This document shows, piece by piece, positions 11,535 to 22,290 of a stretch of 64,000 bases of DNA (position 1 is the first letter of the stretch; every line of letters begins with the position of its first letter). The notes under the pieces were generated by a model that searched no databases, had not been told where the DNA came from, and saw only the letters and a list, made by a program, of their open reading frames with translations. The translations under genes were made by a program, and so were the position numbers. The DNA is from Rhyacichthys aspro (taxonomy: Eukaryota > Chordata > Actinopteri > Gobiiformes > Rhyacichthyidae). The stretch lies in NCBI GenBank assembly GCA_036850595.1, contig CM072170.1, positions 15,497,306 through 15,561,305 of the forward strand. Reading direction: 5' to 3'.

Positions 11535-14427
11535 ATGGATAAAAGTACAAAGGAGCATGTTGGTTTGCCAACTACAGAGGAGATGACTTTGGCTCTGTCT
11601 CCTAAACGGCCTAGGACAGATTTCACAGAGGCAGAACGTGGGAAAAAATATGACTTTCCAGAGCTTTTCACAATTCGTAAACCTTCTAACATACAACAGA
11701 GTGCAATTCAAACATGCATAATTGTAGAAAATGTGGCATTGCAAGTTGCAAAACTTGAGTTTGAACTTAACTCTAGCTTAGGTAATGTTGGTACAAATGT
11801 AACTACGCAAGACAATAACATTACCGCCACTAGATCCTCTAAAGTCTCCATTACTAATATCACAGAAACAGACAGGCTCATCTTAAACATGTTATTAGAT
11901 TCAGATAGGGCTTTTATAGAATCTCACATGTTAACAGATACCAGCGCAGCCACATCTAGTCATGATTGCTGCTTTCTGGGGAAATCACTCGAACATGAGC
12001 CCCCTGTTGGGTTCACCATTCTCAAAGGAGACGGCAAAGATGGGAGACAGGTGCAAAACAGCATCACTCAAACCCAAGCAGTCACCTCGACTTCAGCCGA
12101 TGAGGATGTCAGGTGTCGGCTTGATTGCGGTTCCAAAGAAGCCCTTTTTGATGAAGGTAGTGATATGCAAAGTCTAGCTTCGGCGGCGGCTGAAGAGAGT
12201 AATCAGGAGGAGATTCAATATGAGTTTTGTAAGAAATCCCTTTGCTGCAAGGAAATGGAAGAGGTGAAAAATGGCTTATCTTTCAGCCATTTTGCAGACA
12301 GTAAATCACTCAGCACTAAGCCTGGAGAGAGTCCCTCTAGTAGTTTGGTAGAAGTTGGAGGAAATGACAGCGAAACATTAGAATTGCAGAATGAAAACGT
12401 TGCCTCCTGTGTGGGGAAAACAAAAGAGCTTTTTAATGAGGTGGGTAAAATATCAGTTGCTGTTGCAGGTGACCGTGTTGTGGGATCAATTGCGGAATTA
12501 CCTGAAAATGTGGAGAACAATTCAAGTGCAAGTGGAATTGCTCATGACTCGAGTGAAGCACAAAGAGAACAGGCAGTGGAGGAGCTGATAACTAAAGTTA
12601 GGAGTGAAACGGCTGATCACACAACAGAGACTCATACGTCTGCCAGAATCAGTCAAGAGGCCGCTGAAGGAGATAACGATGCAGCCCCTTTCGGTGTAAT
12701 TGACCCTGCAGTCTGGAGTGAAACTGACAGGGACTCGGCAGAAAAACGCAGCGACTCATTCAGCACTGCAGGTGTAGAGCTATCTCCATCAGCACAAGTC
12801 TGCAAGATGGAGGCACGTCTTTTACTGAGTTCTGACATATCACGGTGCTGGGCAAATGAGCTTTCAGAGCCTGAACAGATAGGACAGTTGCACTATCAAA
12901 GTCTAGAACAGCAATGGAAAAGTGAAAAAGACTGGCAGTCACCCACCCAGATACAAACTTCTATCACCCATGACAAAACGAGTGACAAGAGCAGCAGTGA
13001 AAGCCATCGGGGAACCAGCAGCCCCAGCAGCGGTCTAGCCATCTTTCATCCTGCTGTGGATCAAAGAAAGGGAAGCCGAGGGACTGCGGGACCCGAGTTG
13101 AAAGAGCAGGATCAATCTGGAGGCTTTTCTGGCAGCCTTGACCACCCGAAGGCGCAGGGGGTTGAACACTCACTGGGGGACATGGCAAGAATGGACAGGA
13201 CAAGTGAGATAAAAGGAGCAGAAGTTATGAGCTCCAAAGACAAAAATAGACTGGAAGGGGCACTGCGGCAAATTATGCATGAAGATACAAGTGACGTACA
13301 TCGCATTTCTGACTGTGCAGGGAATGATGTAAGTGATTGTGGTGCAAAAGTGACGCATTGTGAAGATGAGATGAATGAAAATGGTTTAAATGATGAACAC
13401 TCAGCTTGTGAGATGTTAAAGGTTGAAACAGCTAAAGAAAGTGGAGAAGAAGCTAAAGAAGTGGAAACTGGTGAGCATGAGACGTTTGTGAATGCACAAC
13501 AACATGAAGAACATGAAGCAAACGTGGCCAATCTATTGTCTATCAAAACCTTTAGCAACAAATTGAATCCAGATTGCAAAGCAGAAGTAGTTGACCAGGA
13601 AAGATGTTTGTCTACTGAAGTTTTTGTTGCTGATGGTAAAGCAGTTGTACCAAGAACAAGCAACTCAGTCTTCGGAATACATTCACAGCTAACTGACCAC
13701 AGCTCCACAGCTCAACACAACTGTAATGGTAGATTTTCCCCAGTGCCATCTGCCTTCGCTTTCACCAACCAAGCGCCCGGGGGCTTTGACACATTCGAAA
13801 AAATCCAGCTCTCACCAGATGACGACGACGATGATGCTGCTGGCTTGGGCAACAGTCCTCTGCTCACCAGCCTGCCCAGACAGCTGTTGGAAACACCCCA
13901 GCAACAACTTTACCACCCTGAGTCAATGCCAAGCAGCGATGAATCCAAGGGGGAGAATGAAGAGGTTGATGATAATGTGAAAAGATATGAATTTTACGTC
14001 AACACAATGGAAAATGGATCGTTAAGCTGTGATAACACTTGTGATGTGGCCCCAAACTTCAGCCCAGTAGCAGATGTCATTGCCCGAGGCTGGCCAGACA
14101 AAAAGCTTCACTGTGACTCTGCCTTTCAAATTTACGACTGCTTCCAGGATGATTTAAACCTGGACTCTTCTGCTGTGTCCACTGAAAGTGGCACTTCTGC
14201 CTGTGAATCCGGCAACAGGCCTGAGTTTGAGATGAAAAAGCAGTTTGACACAGTGTTGAAAGAGCTGAAGCTGTTTTTTGACATCAGTGCAAGCGATATG
14301 GCAAGCAGTAGCAGCGCATCGTCACCTGAGCATCTTGGAGAAATAATTGAGTCCTTGGAAGGGAACTCCTCAAACTGCAGAAACAAAGATGGCAGTACAC
14401 AGCAGGACCACAGAGAGACATCTTTAG
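11535..14427 (+). CDS. rad51ap2: rad51ap2 large exon (RAD51-associated protein 2), residues 1-964
   Basis: A 964-codon open frame forms nearly the whole protein, as in mammals, where one giant exon also dominates. The product binds RAD51 and is thought to assist homologous recombination, mainly in germ cells. The start is the first ATG after an in-frame TAG at 11526-11528, with A at -3 and G at +4; a splice acceptor ends at 11519. The chain is acidic, serine-rich and apparently disordered. A basic SPKRPR patch (residues 22-27) may be a nuclear signal, and residues 762-767 are six Asp. The best-conserved part is residues 897-918 (EFEMKKQFDTVLKEL, then LFFDIS), which closely parallels a coiled segment near the C-terminus of human RAD51AP2. 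The exon ends in phase 1 at TTTAG|GTAGC; reading past it gives only low-complexity intron up to the stop at 14523-14525. Confidence 0.92.
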
Positions 14428-14686
14428 GTAGCTCAACACAATATATATTATATTATTATATAGGTATGAAATTGTTTAAAAGTAAAGTTGTTGTTATCAA
14501 TTGGCACAAATTAAAAATTCTATGACTCAATGACAAGCATCCTGTTGACTTTTATTATCTAACATCCAGCAAAATCTACATAGAACCTTCAAGGCTATAA
14601 CAGAGACTGAAGGTTTTTTGGGGGGTTTTTTTGCATTAATTAATGTGTTTAATGTATTTTCACTGCTTTTTTTAATCATCAATTAG

Positions 14687-14836
14687 ATGATACAGATGAA
14701 GATTACAGCCTGGAGATGTGTGGAGGTGATACTGTCGGTACCTGTGTCACAGGCAGACGTAAAGGAGAACAGGAGGTTCCCCTTGGTAGCTATGTGATCA
14801 AGGAAGCAGCAACATGCAACAAACCTAAAGAAACAG
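14687..14836 (+). CDS. rad51ap2: rad51ap2 exon, residues 965-1015 (split codons at both ends)
   Basis: The acceptor TCAATTAG ends at 14686 and the donor AAACAG|GTTGAA starts at 14837, giving a 150-base exon in phase 1 at both ends. Joined to the large exon it reads DDTDEDYSLEMCGG, then RRKGEQEVPLGSYV and on to KPKET. The GEQEVP string is identical to one in human RAD51AP2 at the equivalent place, which confirms the join. The donor is weaker than average (GTTGAA). This part is acidic linker between the coiled segment and the RAD51-binding end. Confidence 0.88.
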
Positions 14837-15926
14837 GTTGAAAATGCTCATAGGCCTCCTTCATATGTGACATTATAATTATGAGAGAGAGATTAGATAT
14901 AATGTGACCCGCCTTATTTCATAGTGTCAAGGTGATAAATGCGTTCACGTCTGTCCAAGGTGACCTTGACAAGTTATATTTAGATCTCTGTGGTGGCCAA
15001 AGCACCTGTCATAGAAGTAGTACATCACTGTATTTAGACTCTGAATTACGATTTTTATTAATAGGAGTGTGTCAGTGAGATTGTAATGTCTGCACATTAT
15101 TGGCTTGTATATAGTGTTTTACATCTGAGAGTCATCATATACAGTGAAGTTAACTTTCTTAGTATTCTTAGTACAAAGGTAATAGAAGTAAAGAGTCAGA
15201 AAAGCAATGGCTCAATCAAAAGCCAGTGTAGTATTTAATATGAAGCGGCAAAGTGAAAACGCATGTAGTTGTGTTTGAAACCATCTCATAGAAACGTAAA
15301 GAGCAGTGGTAATTAAATAGTTTAACCAATTAATTGGAAATGGAATTATTTGTAAACTAACTTCATTATGAATTAAAAATAATACTTTAGCGTGTAGTGG
15401 CAGATGTATATCTTTTTTTTTTTTTTGAAGCGAACGAGTTGCAATTATCAAGTCATGATAAGACACTTTACTTAATTAACACACTGACCTATTCACATCC
15501 TTTATCTGTCAATTTGTCAAATTTTAATTTAGGTTTTGCCTTTTATTTCATAACTGCACTTTCATCAGAGTCTAGCAGGTGTTCATTCTCATTTAGGCTA
15601 GTATTACATGATTAACAGACACAGTCAATGTGTGAATACAACAAGTTGAGCTACCCACATCTCTCCATATTGCTAAAAGACACTGAAATTCAAGCTTTGA
15701 AGTGCACTGTATTTGATCGACACAGTGACAGTTCAGCTATTAAATACTGTTCAATGCCATGAACTGTAAAAATAGAAAACCTCTTCACTTATTCATTTTC
15801 CATCCTCAATAAACTGAATAGTGTCCTGAATACAATAGTGTTGTCCATTGTAAACAGAGCAACAAATGAAATAGTAACTGCTCGCCCTTTCCCGGCTGTT
15901 TCTCATTGTCAATATGTTGTTTTTAG
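14837..15926 (+). other. rad51ap2: rad51ap2 intron
   Basis: This AT-rich phase 1 intron ends in ATGTTGTTTTTAG. No gene or clear mobile element is seen in it. Confidence 0.8.
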
Positions 15927-16007
15927 AGCCCAGTGAGTTGGACCAGAGAAGAAGAATGTGGTCTCCATCCTTCTTGTGCCAGCCGCTCATGGAACAACTG
16001 AGCCAGA
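15927..16007 (+). CDS. rad51ap2: rad51ap2 exon, residues 1015-1042 (split codons at both ends)
   Basis: An 81-base exon is flanked by TGTTTTTAG and by the strong donor GTGAGT (16008-16013), phase 1 on both sides. It translates as PSELDQRRRMWSPSFL, then CQPLMEQLSQ. The frame matches the exons before and after it without adjustment. This piece corresponds to the poorly conserved linker before the RAD51-binding motif. It has no recognisable domain of its own. Confidence 0.85.
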
Positions 16008-17141
16008 GTGAGTTTCCCCTCGAAATGACTCCCACTAAATTTAAAACCCTTAGAGCGATATACTGGAGAAAACAATTGGGATCACTGTTGTTTGAGATTT
16101 TAAGAAGTGGCAGTAATGCCCAGCTGTACTTTTTAGTAGGCTTGTCATTTATCCTGGTATCTTTAAAGGAGTATTTATAAGTAATAAATCCTTGAGGTTT
16201 CTATATAAACATTTGAACAAAAAGGTGTTTATATATTCATCTTCATCCCATTCTTCTCCTCCTCTTCATTCTTTACTTTTTTATGAATGTGAGTTTGGGA
16301 GGTGAAGTGAAATGAATATTTAGTTCTACCTACCTGAATGCTGTGTTTAGCTTGTTGCTTTGAGAGGAAAAACCTTGGTGACAGTCTCTATTTATCGAGC
16401 CACGCTGTGTTAAGCTTGAGCTTTAAGGTTTGAGGTGCATTTATTGTCATTTGCACATTGACACATGAAAAAGTGAGATCTGTGAGTCTAGTCAAAAAAT
16501 CAATGCGATATTACTGTTTTTTCTCAATCACTTTAACCATTGTTCAAAAGCCCAATGCAGGGGATGGTCCATGTTGTTCAGTATAGCATACCTCCGGTTG
16601 TGTGTCTGTTTCTCCACTATTTCAACCTGAGTCACCATACTAATACTAAGAGTTATACCTATAGTGTTGATTATTTACAACATTTATGACAACAATGTTA
16701 GCTATAAGCTTTTGTCAAAATACTAAACAGGCTCTAAATCAAATTTTTTATGACTTATTGTCCTTGTACTTAACTGTCAAAATTGATTTTTAAGACAGGC
16801 CTTATAAAAATTGGGCCTAATAAAACTAATAGAGAGGGTAGGTTCAACTTTAGGTATTAGTTTGGAGACTGGTTGAAGTAGTGGAGCAACAGAGTCATAA
16901 CAGGACTGATGCTATACTGAACAACATGGACCATTCCCTGCTTTTGGCCAACTCATTAAGAACTGATTATTGAGAGTGGTGTATGTTTTTTTTTTTATTG
17001 GCGTTGTGAAATGACTGAACGCCGTTTTGATGCAAAGACTCGCTTTTGCAGCATGTCTGAAGTGTTTTGTTTTAGAAAGACCATAAAAACTGTGTTGTTT
17101 AAAGCTGACTGGTTTATGTCCTTATGCTTTGCCTTGTGCAG
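16008..17141 (+). other. rad51ap2: rad51ap2 last intron
   Basis: The intron is AT-rich, ends TTTGCCTTGTGCAG, and contains a complete MITE-like element at 16557-16942, only 200 bases before the last exon. Confidence 0.8.
16557..16942. mobile_element. MITE with about 93-bp terminal inverted repeats
   Basis: The left end (GCAGGGGATGGTCCATGTTG, then TTCAGTATAGCAT) returns in reverse complement at 16910-16942 with a single mismatch in the first 33 bases. The similarity continues inward to about 93 bases (shared ACTAATAC near the inner border). There is no coding capacity. The terminal 35 bases also match 52915-52955, so the family is dispersed. It sits inside the last rad51ap2 intron. The superfamily cannot be assigned, because the target duplication is not clear. 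Confidence 0.75.
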
Positions 17142-17260
17142 AACTGCTGGAACAACCCCGGCGTCTCGAGCCTCTCAAAACCTGCACACGGCCAATACGG
17201 GTCGGACTTTCCAAGAGAGCTAAGACCAGAAACCTTCATCACCCACATCCTTACAAATGA
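17142..17260 (+). CDS. rad51ap2: rad51ap2 last exon with RAD51-binding motif, residues 1042-1080
   Basis: The acceptor TTGCCTTGTGCAG ends at 17141. The exon completes a split Lys codon and reads LLEQPRRLEPLKTC, then TRPIRVGLSKRAKT, RNLHHPHPYK and stop (17258-17260). The PLKTCxRPIRxGLS+xA+ core is almost the same as the C-terminus of human RAD51AP2, and the GLS-x(2)-A-[RK]-x(3)-LH-type motif is shared with the C-terminal RAD51-binding end of RAD51AP1. This is therefore the expected RAD51-contact segment. The protein stops at once after it, shorter than in human, where about a dozen more residues follow. The total product is 1080 residues against roughly 1160 in human. Confidence 0.93.
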
Positions 17261-17537
17261 GCACCCACACAACTCTCTGTGCACACAGATGTTCAGCGTT
17301 TTGCTTTTTGAAGTGTTCAGCAGCTAAAATGTTATTAGTTTACAAAAGACTTGCATTTTTGTGCTTCCGCATTTGTCCTTTGCCATACATGTCTCCTCTC
17401 CTGGGAGGTTTGCACATAATCTGAGCTCAGCGAGAAGCTCAGATGAGTCATTTGGGAATACATACCCAGCCTAAGGACACATTGACCGTTAATGAAAATA
17501 AGGTGATTGTTCTGTTCCCTCTCAATATCTCTTCTAA

Positions 17538-17563
17538 GTATTTATTTATTTATTTATTTATTT
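17538..17563. repeat. (ATTT)n microsatellite
   Basis: About six uninterrupted units of a TATT/ATTT tetranucleotide lie in the rad51ap2 3' flank. Confidence 0.95.
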
Positions 17564-19782
17564 GAACATGCATTTTATATTTCACACTATTTAAAACATT
17601 TTAGCCTTGTTCATGTCATTCATCTGGAGGTGTACGGACTCACTGGGTCTTGTTCTTGTTGTGCGTGTGTGGAGTTCATTCTGTAGGTTTTTCGTTGATA
17701 ATGGTTCATATGTGTACGGCGTATCCTTGAGCACTTGTGGGAGGTTAGCTGCAGTGTAATCTCATATATGTGCACAGGTCACCAGAGAATTAAATAATAT
17801 AATAATTCACTCTGTGTTGTGTAACGTCCTTGCACTACTGCAGCACAGCATGGCAACAAGGAGCTAATCAGCTGATGCTAAATTCAGCAGCGTTTAAGCC
17901 ATTTATAGACACACATTCAAGCTCCGTTCATATTTGATCTTTATTTTCTTTGACAAAGACTATTCATAACTTTTGCCAGTTTCTATTCACGTATCTTTCT
18001 CAAAGTACTGAATGAATATAATTTGACCAATTACATATCCACTGATGCTGCTGAGTGATTTTTCATTCTTTTAGTCTGAATCAAGCTACTAAGATCGCAG
18101 CGCTTTTTGGAGAATGGTTTGTTTGAAAGAGCTAGGTGCCTCAGCTGGCAGGCAGGCAAGTCCAAATCAAAAAGAAACAATGCGATGATATGGCTTTCCA
18201 AAAATAATTGGATTCAGATGCTACACGTTCAGGCAGCCTTTTAATCAGGCACAGTTTGTAAAGGGCCAAGGAATTAAATTTTTATTTTTTTTCAAGCTTC
18301 CCAGCAATGTCTGTCGGTGCTAGTTGTGTCTAAGTTCACACATTCAGTTTCAGCTTCATTTGGAGATACTAAAGACTTACTGTTTGCCCTACAATTTTTT
18401 TTCCATTTCAGATCGATGTTGTCTTTGACTATTTGTGAAGCACTGTTAGTCGTCCTCAAACTTTTATTATCTTAAATTGAATAAAACATAAAAGAGACAT
18501 CACTGATTTCAAAGAGTACACTTCAAACGCTGCAGGTAAAGCTGGAGTTTTATAAAGTTCATGATTCCTTCCCCTTCTAACAAAAGCACTTTCCACAAAT
18601 TAGACGCTCCCATGGATCCCAAATGAGAAACAATACCAGGAATGAAACGCGGCTGCGGTCTTCCTCCCCACCAGTAAAATTAAAGGGATTAAGCATGCAC
18701 ACATTTGTTTACTTTCATTAGTTGAAAAAGGCAGGCATTATCCCAGCGTGAGAGTTCAACTAACACTGTTATGCTGCGGGAGAGACCTTGAATAAGCAGT
18801 CTCTCTATTCCCTTTTTACCCCTTTTGAAGCATTTGCACAGGAGAACTGCTATACTTAGAAAGCCTTTTACTGGAAGCACTGAATGATAATTTGTGTTCA
18901 TCAGCAGCAACGCCTCAAATACTTTAACAACCAAAAACAATTATGATACAGCGTACTTTCTTTTCATGAAGGAAAAAATAGTTATCCTTTTATACTGTTC
19001 CTACACTAGCTGATGAATTATTTATTATTTATTAAAATAGAAACCACTGCATTGACAAAGATGCTTTTTCGCATTCAGTACAGCAGGGAATGTATAGTCA
19101 CTTACTCAGACGGTTTAGAGTAAATTTGCAACCTTTTTTGATCAATAGCAATCACTGCACTACACTAGCAGAATCAGACGATCGACTCAGGGTCTAAAAA
19201 TATCCTGGAATGTTTGTTGTAACTGCAGACTAGAGGGTTACATTTAATTCATGCACAGAAGTAGAAACGTGTGTCCTAATGCAAGGCTATGTTCCTTTTC
19301 TTTTCCCTATCTGAAAATCTGTCCACATTTAAAGTTGCATTGTCTATAAAATGTTTGTTTAAAACTATATATTTCTATTTCTGTTTTGACTGGGCCATCT
19401 TTTTAACTTTTCTGGGCACTAGCAACAACATTGGAACAAGAAATACATATCAAATTTTTTTTTTTTCAATGGAAATAATCAATTTAATTTTATTAATTGC
19501 CAAGCTTTATCCAACAGCCGACAAAAGGTACACAACCAACCTTAGAATGAATTTAGCCTTGTGGTTAATTGAAGAAATTTTCATTTAGTTCAGTTTCAAA
19601 TACATAACTTGGAACTTTATAATTTATTTTTTTTTTTCTAGTGCCAACTTAACATAGTGAAACCTTTCACCATTTATTTGGTTTTCCACTGGATAATCAT
19701 TAGCTGTAAATGTCCCTTTCATGATCAAAAACATGCATAGTTCAATTATAGTAGAATAACTTATTTTTAAAGATCAAAGCTG

Positions 19783-19826
19783 TCCGGTTCAGCCTTAGAT
19801 AAGCGGCATGAAATGGATGGATGAAT
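19783..19826 (+). mobile_element. LINE 3'-tail-like scrap
   Basis: TTAGATAAGCGGCATGAAAT followed by GGATGGATGA resembles the tail (GATAAGCGG-x-AGATGGATGGATGG) seen at the 3' end of many fish LINE copies. Nothing else of the element remains. Confidence 0.4.
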
Positions 19827-20524
19827 ATTAAGCAGATCTATTGTACAAAGCAGACAAGTTCTGTCACCTGTTTACAAACAGAAAAGCAGGACATTTTTTC
19901 AGGTGTGTGGGGCAGATTTTTTTTTACGACAGGGCATTACTGAAAAGCATCTCTGGCAGAAAGCCCGTCGCCAACCGGGACAAAGCAGCACTCAGTGAGG
20001 GTTTCATAAATTTAAAGTTGTTGAATCACACTTGATTTATCTCAGCCAACATCTCAGTCGCTTTCGAAAATAGACCATTTACAAACACTCCAAATATATT
20101 CCCTTGCTTTGTCACTCAGGTCTGCCCGCAGGGTAATCTCGGCTTTGTGACCGGACAAAATGAAGTGTAGCAGGCTGAGAGAGAGGACAATAAGAGGATT
20201 TCATAGTTGAGTGTTATGACACAACTTTGTATTATGGTTTTACCCACACCTGAAAAGCTGTAATTAAATTGGCAATGACCGGACAGAGGACCGTTTCAGC
20301 TCTACCATCGGTACTGTTGAGTGGCTAAACAGGATGCTCGCTGAATCACGACACAGGCTTTACTAGCAGAGGTGACCCTAAGGTAGGTTCAATAATAGCA
20401 ATACTATTTTTGCTCATTGTGTTACTCTCAAATGCTTCATGTATGTGTAACCTTTTTTCTTAGTTTTGGAACTGACAGTGCTTATTTAAAGTGCTAAATT
20501 AAATCCTATAATGGTGTCTTTCAG

Positions 20525-20616
20525 GGTTATGGAGAGTGATGTTCCTGTGGGGCATTGTTCTTTTTGGTCCAGTGAAAGTGATGGCTGGGATGGCTCATTG
20601 GATGACTGCCAGACTG
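20525..20616 (+). other. exon-like segment with strong splice sites (unassigned)
   Basis: The segment lies between an excellent acceptor (GGTGTCTTTCAG) and an excellent donor (ACTG|GTAAGT). From the ATG at 20529 it reads MESDVPVGHCSF, then WSSESDGWDGSLDDCQT, ending in phase 1. It could be a first coding exon or a noncoding-RNA exon. No downstream exon could be joined convincingly, and the peptide matches no family I know, so chance is also possible. Confidence 0.25.
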
Positions 20617-20964
20617 GTAAGTTATTCCAGACATATAAACCCTGCAGACTGGTTCACACCTTGCTAGCTCATGGTTTCACATGTGAGCTGGGTTTGTCAT
20701 AGCACCCTATTCTGTTGAAAAAATTGCAGTCTACCCTAACTAATATTACATTATTAAACTTTTATTTAGCACTATTAGTGATTAGACTGTAGTTACTGTA
20801 TTGATAGTATAATTCTGCGGAACTCTGACTTACACATTGTGATTAAGAATAACTGGCCTTTGTTTATATAAGTAGGGCATTGTCAGATACAAAACATAAA
20901 CTTTTGAGGTTTTTTCATTTGCCGTTTTTGTACAGTATTTATTTAACTCTTAACAACACACTGC

Positions 20965-21095
20965 TGGAACAATATGGTGGGTTAGCACTCCTGTCTCACA
21001 CCAAGAAGGTCCTGCGTTCGATCGCCAGAGCAGGGTCACTCTGTGTGGAGTTTGCATATTCTCCTTGTGTCGGCATAGGTTTCCTCATTAAAAAA
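20965..21095 (+). mobile_element. tRNA-derived SINE fragment
   Basis: GGTGGGTTAGCACTCCTGTC serves as the A-box region and GCGTTCGATCGCC (21014-21026) as the B box. They are followed by the tail TGTGGAGTTTGCATATTCTC that is typical of a widespread fish SINE. The element is degraded and its 3' end is lost. Confidence 0.7.
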
Positions 21096-22014
21096 TCATT
21101 TAATCTGACCTGTTAGCTGTGTTACACACTAAATAATAATTTATCTAACTAGCCACAGCATCAGCAATGTTTCTATTTTGACTTTTTGAGTTGAAAGCGT
21201 ATTAATTACAAATCACAACTCAATAACGGAATAACTGTTTTCACTCTAACACCAAGACATTCTTAGATGTTGTTTATGTGGCAAAGCTTTTCCAGTGAAA
21301 ACAATAAGAATTGTTGTTGTTCCCTCTTTGTGAGCTCTTGGATGAGCCCTTTGGCATCTGCAACCTTTTGTGCCTGCCTGAGGGCAGCTGCAGTAACCTA
21401 CAACTCTATGTAGAGGTACTAAGTGTCTGTAACAGACGTTATATAGGACAGCACTTTAGTCTTGTTGATGTAATGCATAATCTATGTAATGCAACATCTT
21501 TGGCATCATCTGACATAAATGTTTTAAGGATATTTTAAGGTACTGAATATTGTCCCTGAAGGACATACACTCAAACTTCATTTGGAATTGGTGGATTTAA
21601 TTGAAGGATCTGTCACAGGCTTTGTAGGTCAGGACATGCTGTGCAATCACTCATCATTAGTATCTGTAACTACAGAGGAAAAGATGTAGAGATGGAGGCA
21701 GATGGTTATTTTTTGGAGTCAAGCTTTTGTTAAGTATGTGGTGGCTGAGTCAGGCCCAGGCCCATCAGCTGGAACAACGTAGGTGGGACTGTTTAGTAAT
21801 GGCATAAATTAACAAGTGTCAAAATCTCTCCTTCTGCCATTATAGTACTTCATTACTGCAGTTCAATTTGAATCCACCTACACTGGCCTTTGTATCACTG
21901 TTGTCTGTCGTTTCACAATCAATATAGAATCAGCATGCAGCCATATTTGACGACGTAAAAGTATGTCTGCTTAGGTTCTAACAATGGGCTGTATTGTAAG
22001 TGTTGGAATAGGTT

Positions 22015-22290
22015 TTATTAAACTGCAATATTTAAAGAGTGTGTGATTGCCACAGCGTGGTCACTGAGCTGACGAGAAAATGAGACGCTGTCATAAACGC
22101 ACGGCACCCAGTGACTAATCGCTGTCTGCCTCTCAGCTAACCCCACGGGCATGACAGGAAAGGGCATTAATCTGCAAAGGAGATAGGGGAATGTGTTCCC
22201 TCGTCTCCGGTGTCTGTAGTTTGTGCCATTAATCTGTTTCAAAACAGCAGCTACTTTAATGAGCTGCTAATATTAAATTATATTAAAGGA
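22015..22290. promoter_or_regulatory. complex non-repetitive island (possible conserved noncoding element)
   Basis: The block is GC-balanced and free of repeats, with several ATTAATCTG/CATTAATCTG homeobox-like words and a CACAGCGTGGTCACTGAGC segment, between AT-rich flanks. The composition resembles vertebrate conserved noncoding elements. Conservation itself cannot be seen from a single sequence. Confidence 0.25.

Larger units (their letters stand above)
17261..20524. other. 3' flank of rad51ap2 and intergenic DNA
   Basis: Possible polyadenylation signals for rad51ap2 are ATTAAA at 17789-17794 and AATAAA at 18480-18485; which is used is unknown. The stretch also holds an ATTT microsatellite (about 17538-17563) and a LINE-tail-like scrap near 19.8 kb. 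No gene is seen. Confidence 0.6.

Noticed and set aside
13112..13708. 198-codon frame on the minus strand inside the large rad51ap2 exon
   Set aside because: It is a shadow of the serine- and acid-rich coding strand, with no recognisable domain or splice context.
14428..14525. Continuation of the rad51ap2 frame (GSSTQYILYYY...) to a stop at 14525
   Set aside because: It starts exactly at a TTTAG|GTAGC donor and is low-complexity AT-rich DNA. The next three exons join in phase to the conserved C-terminus instead.
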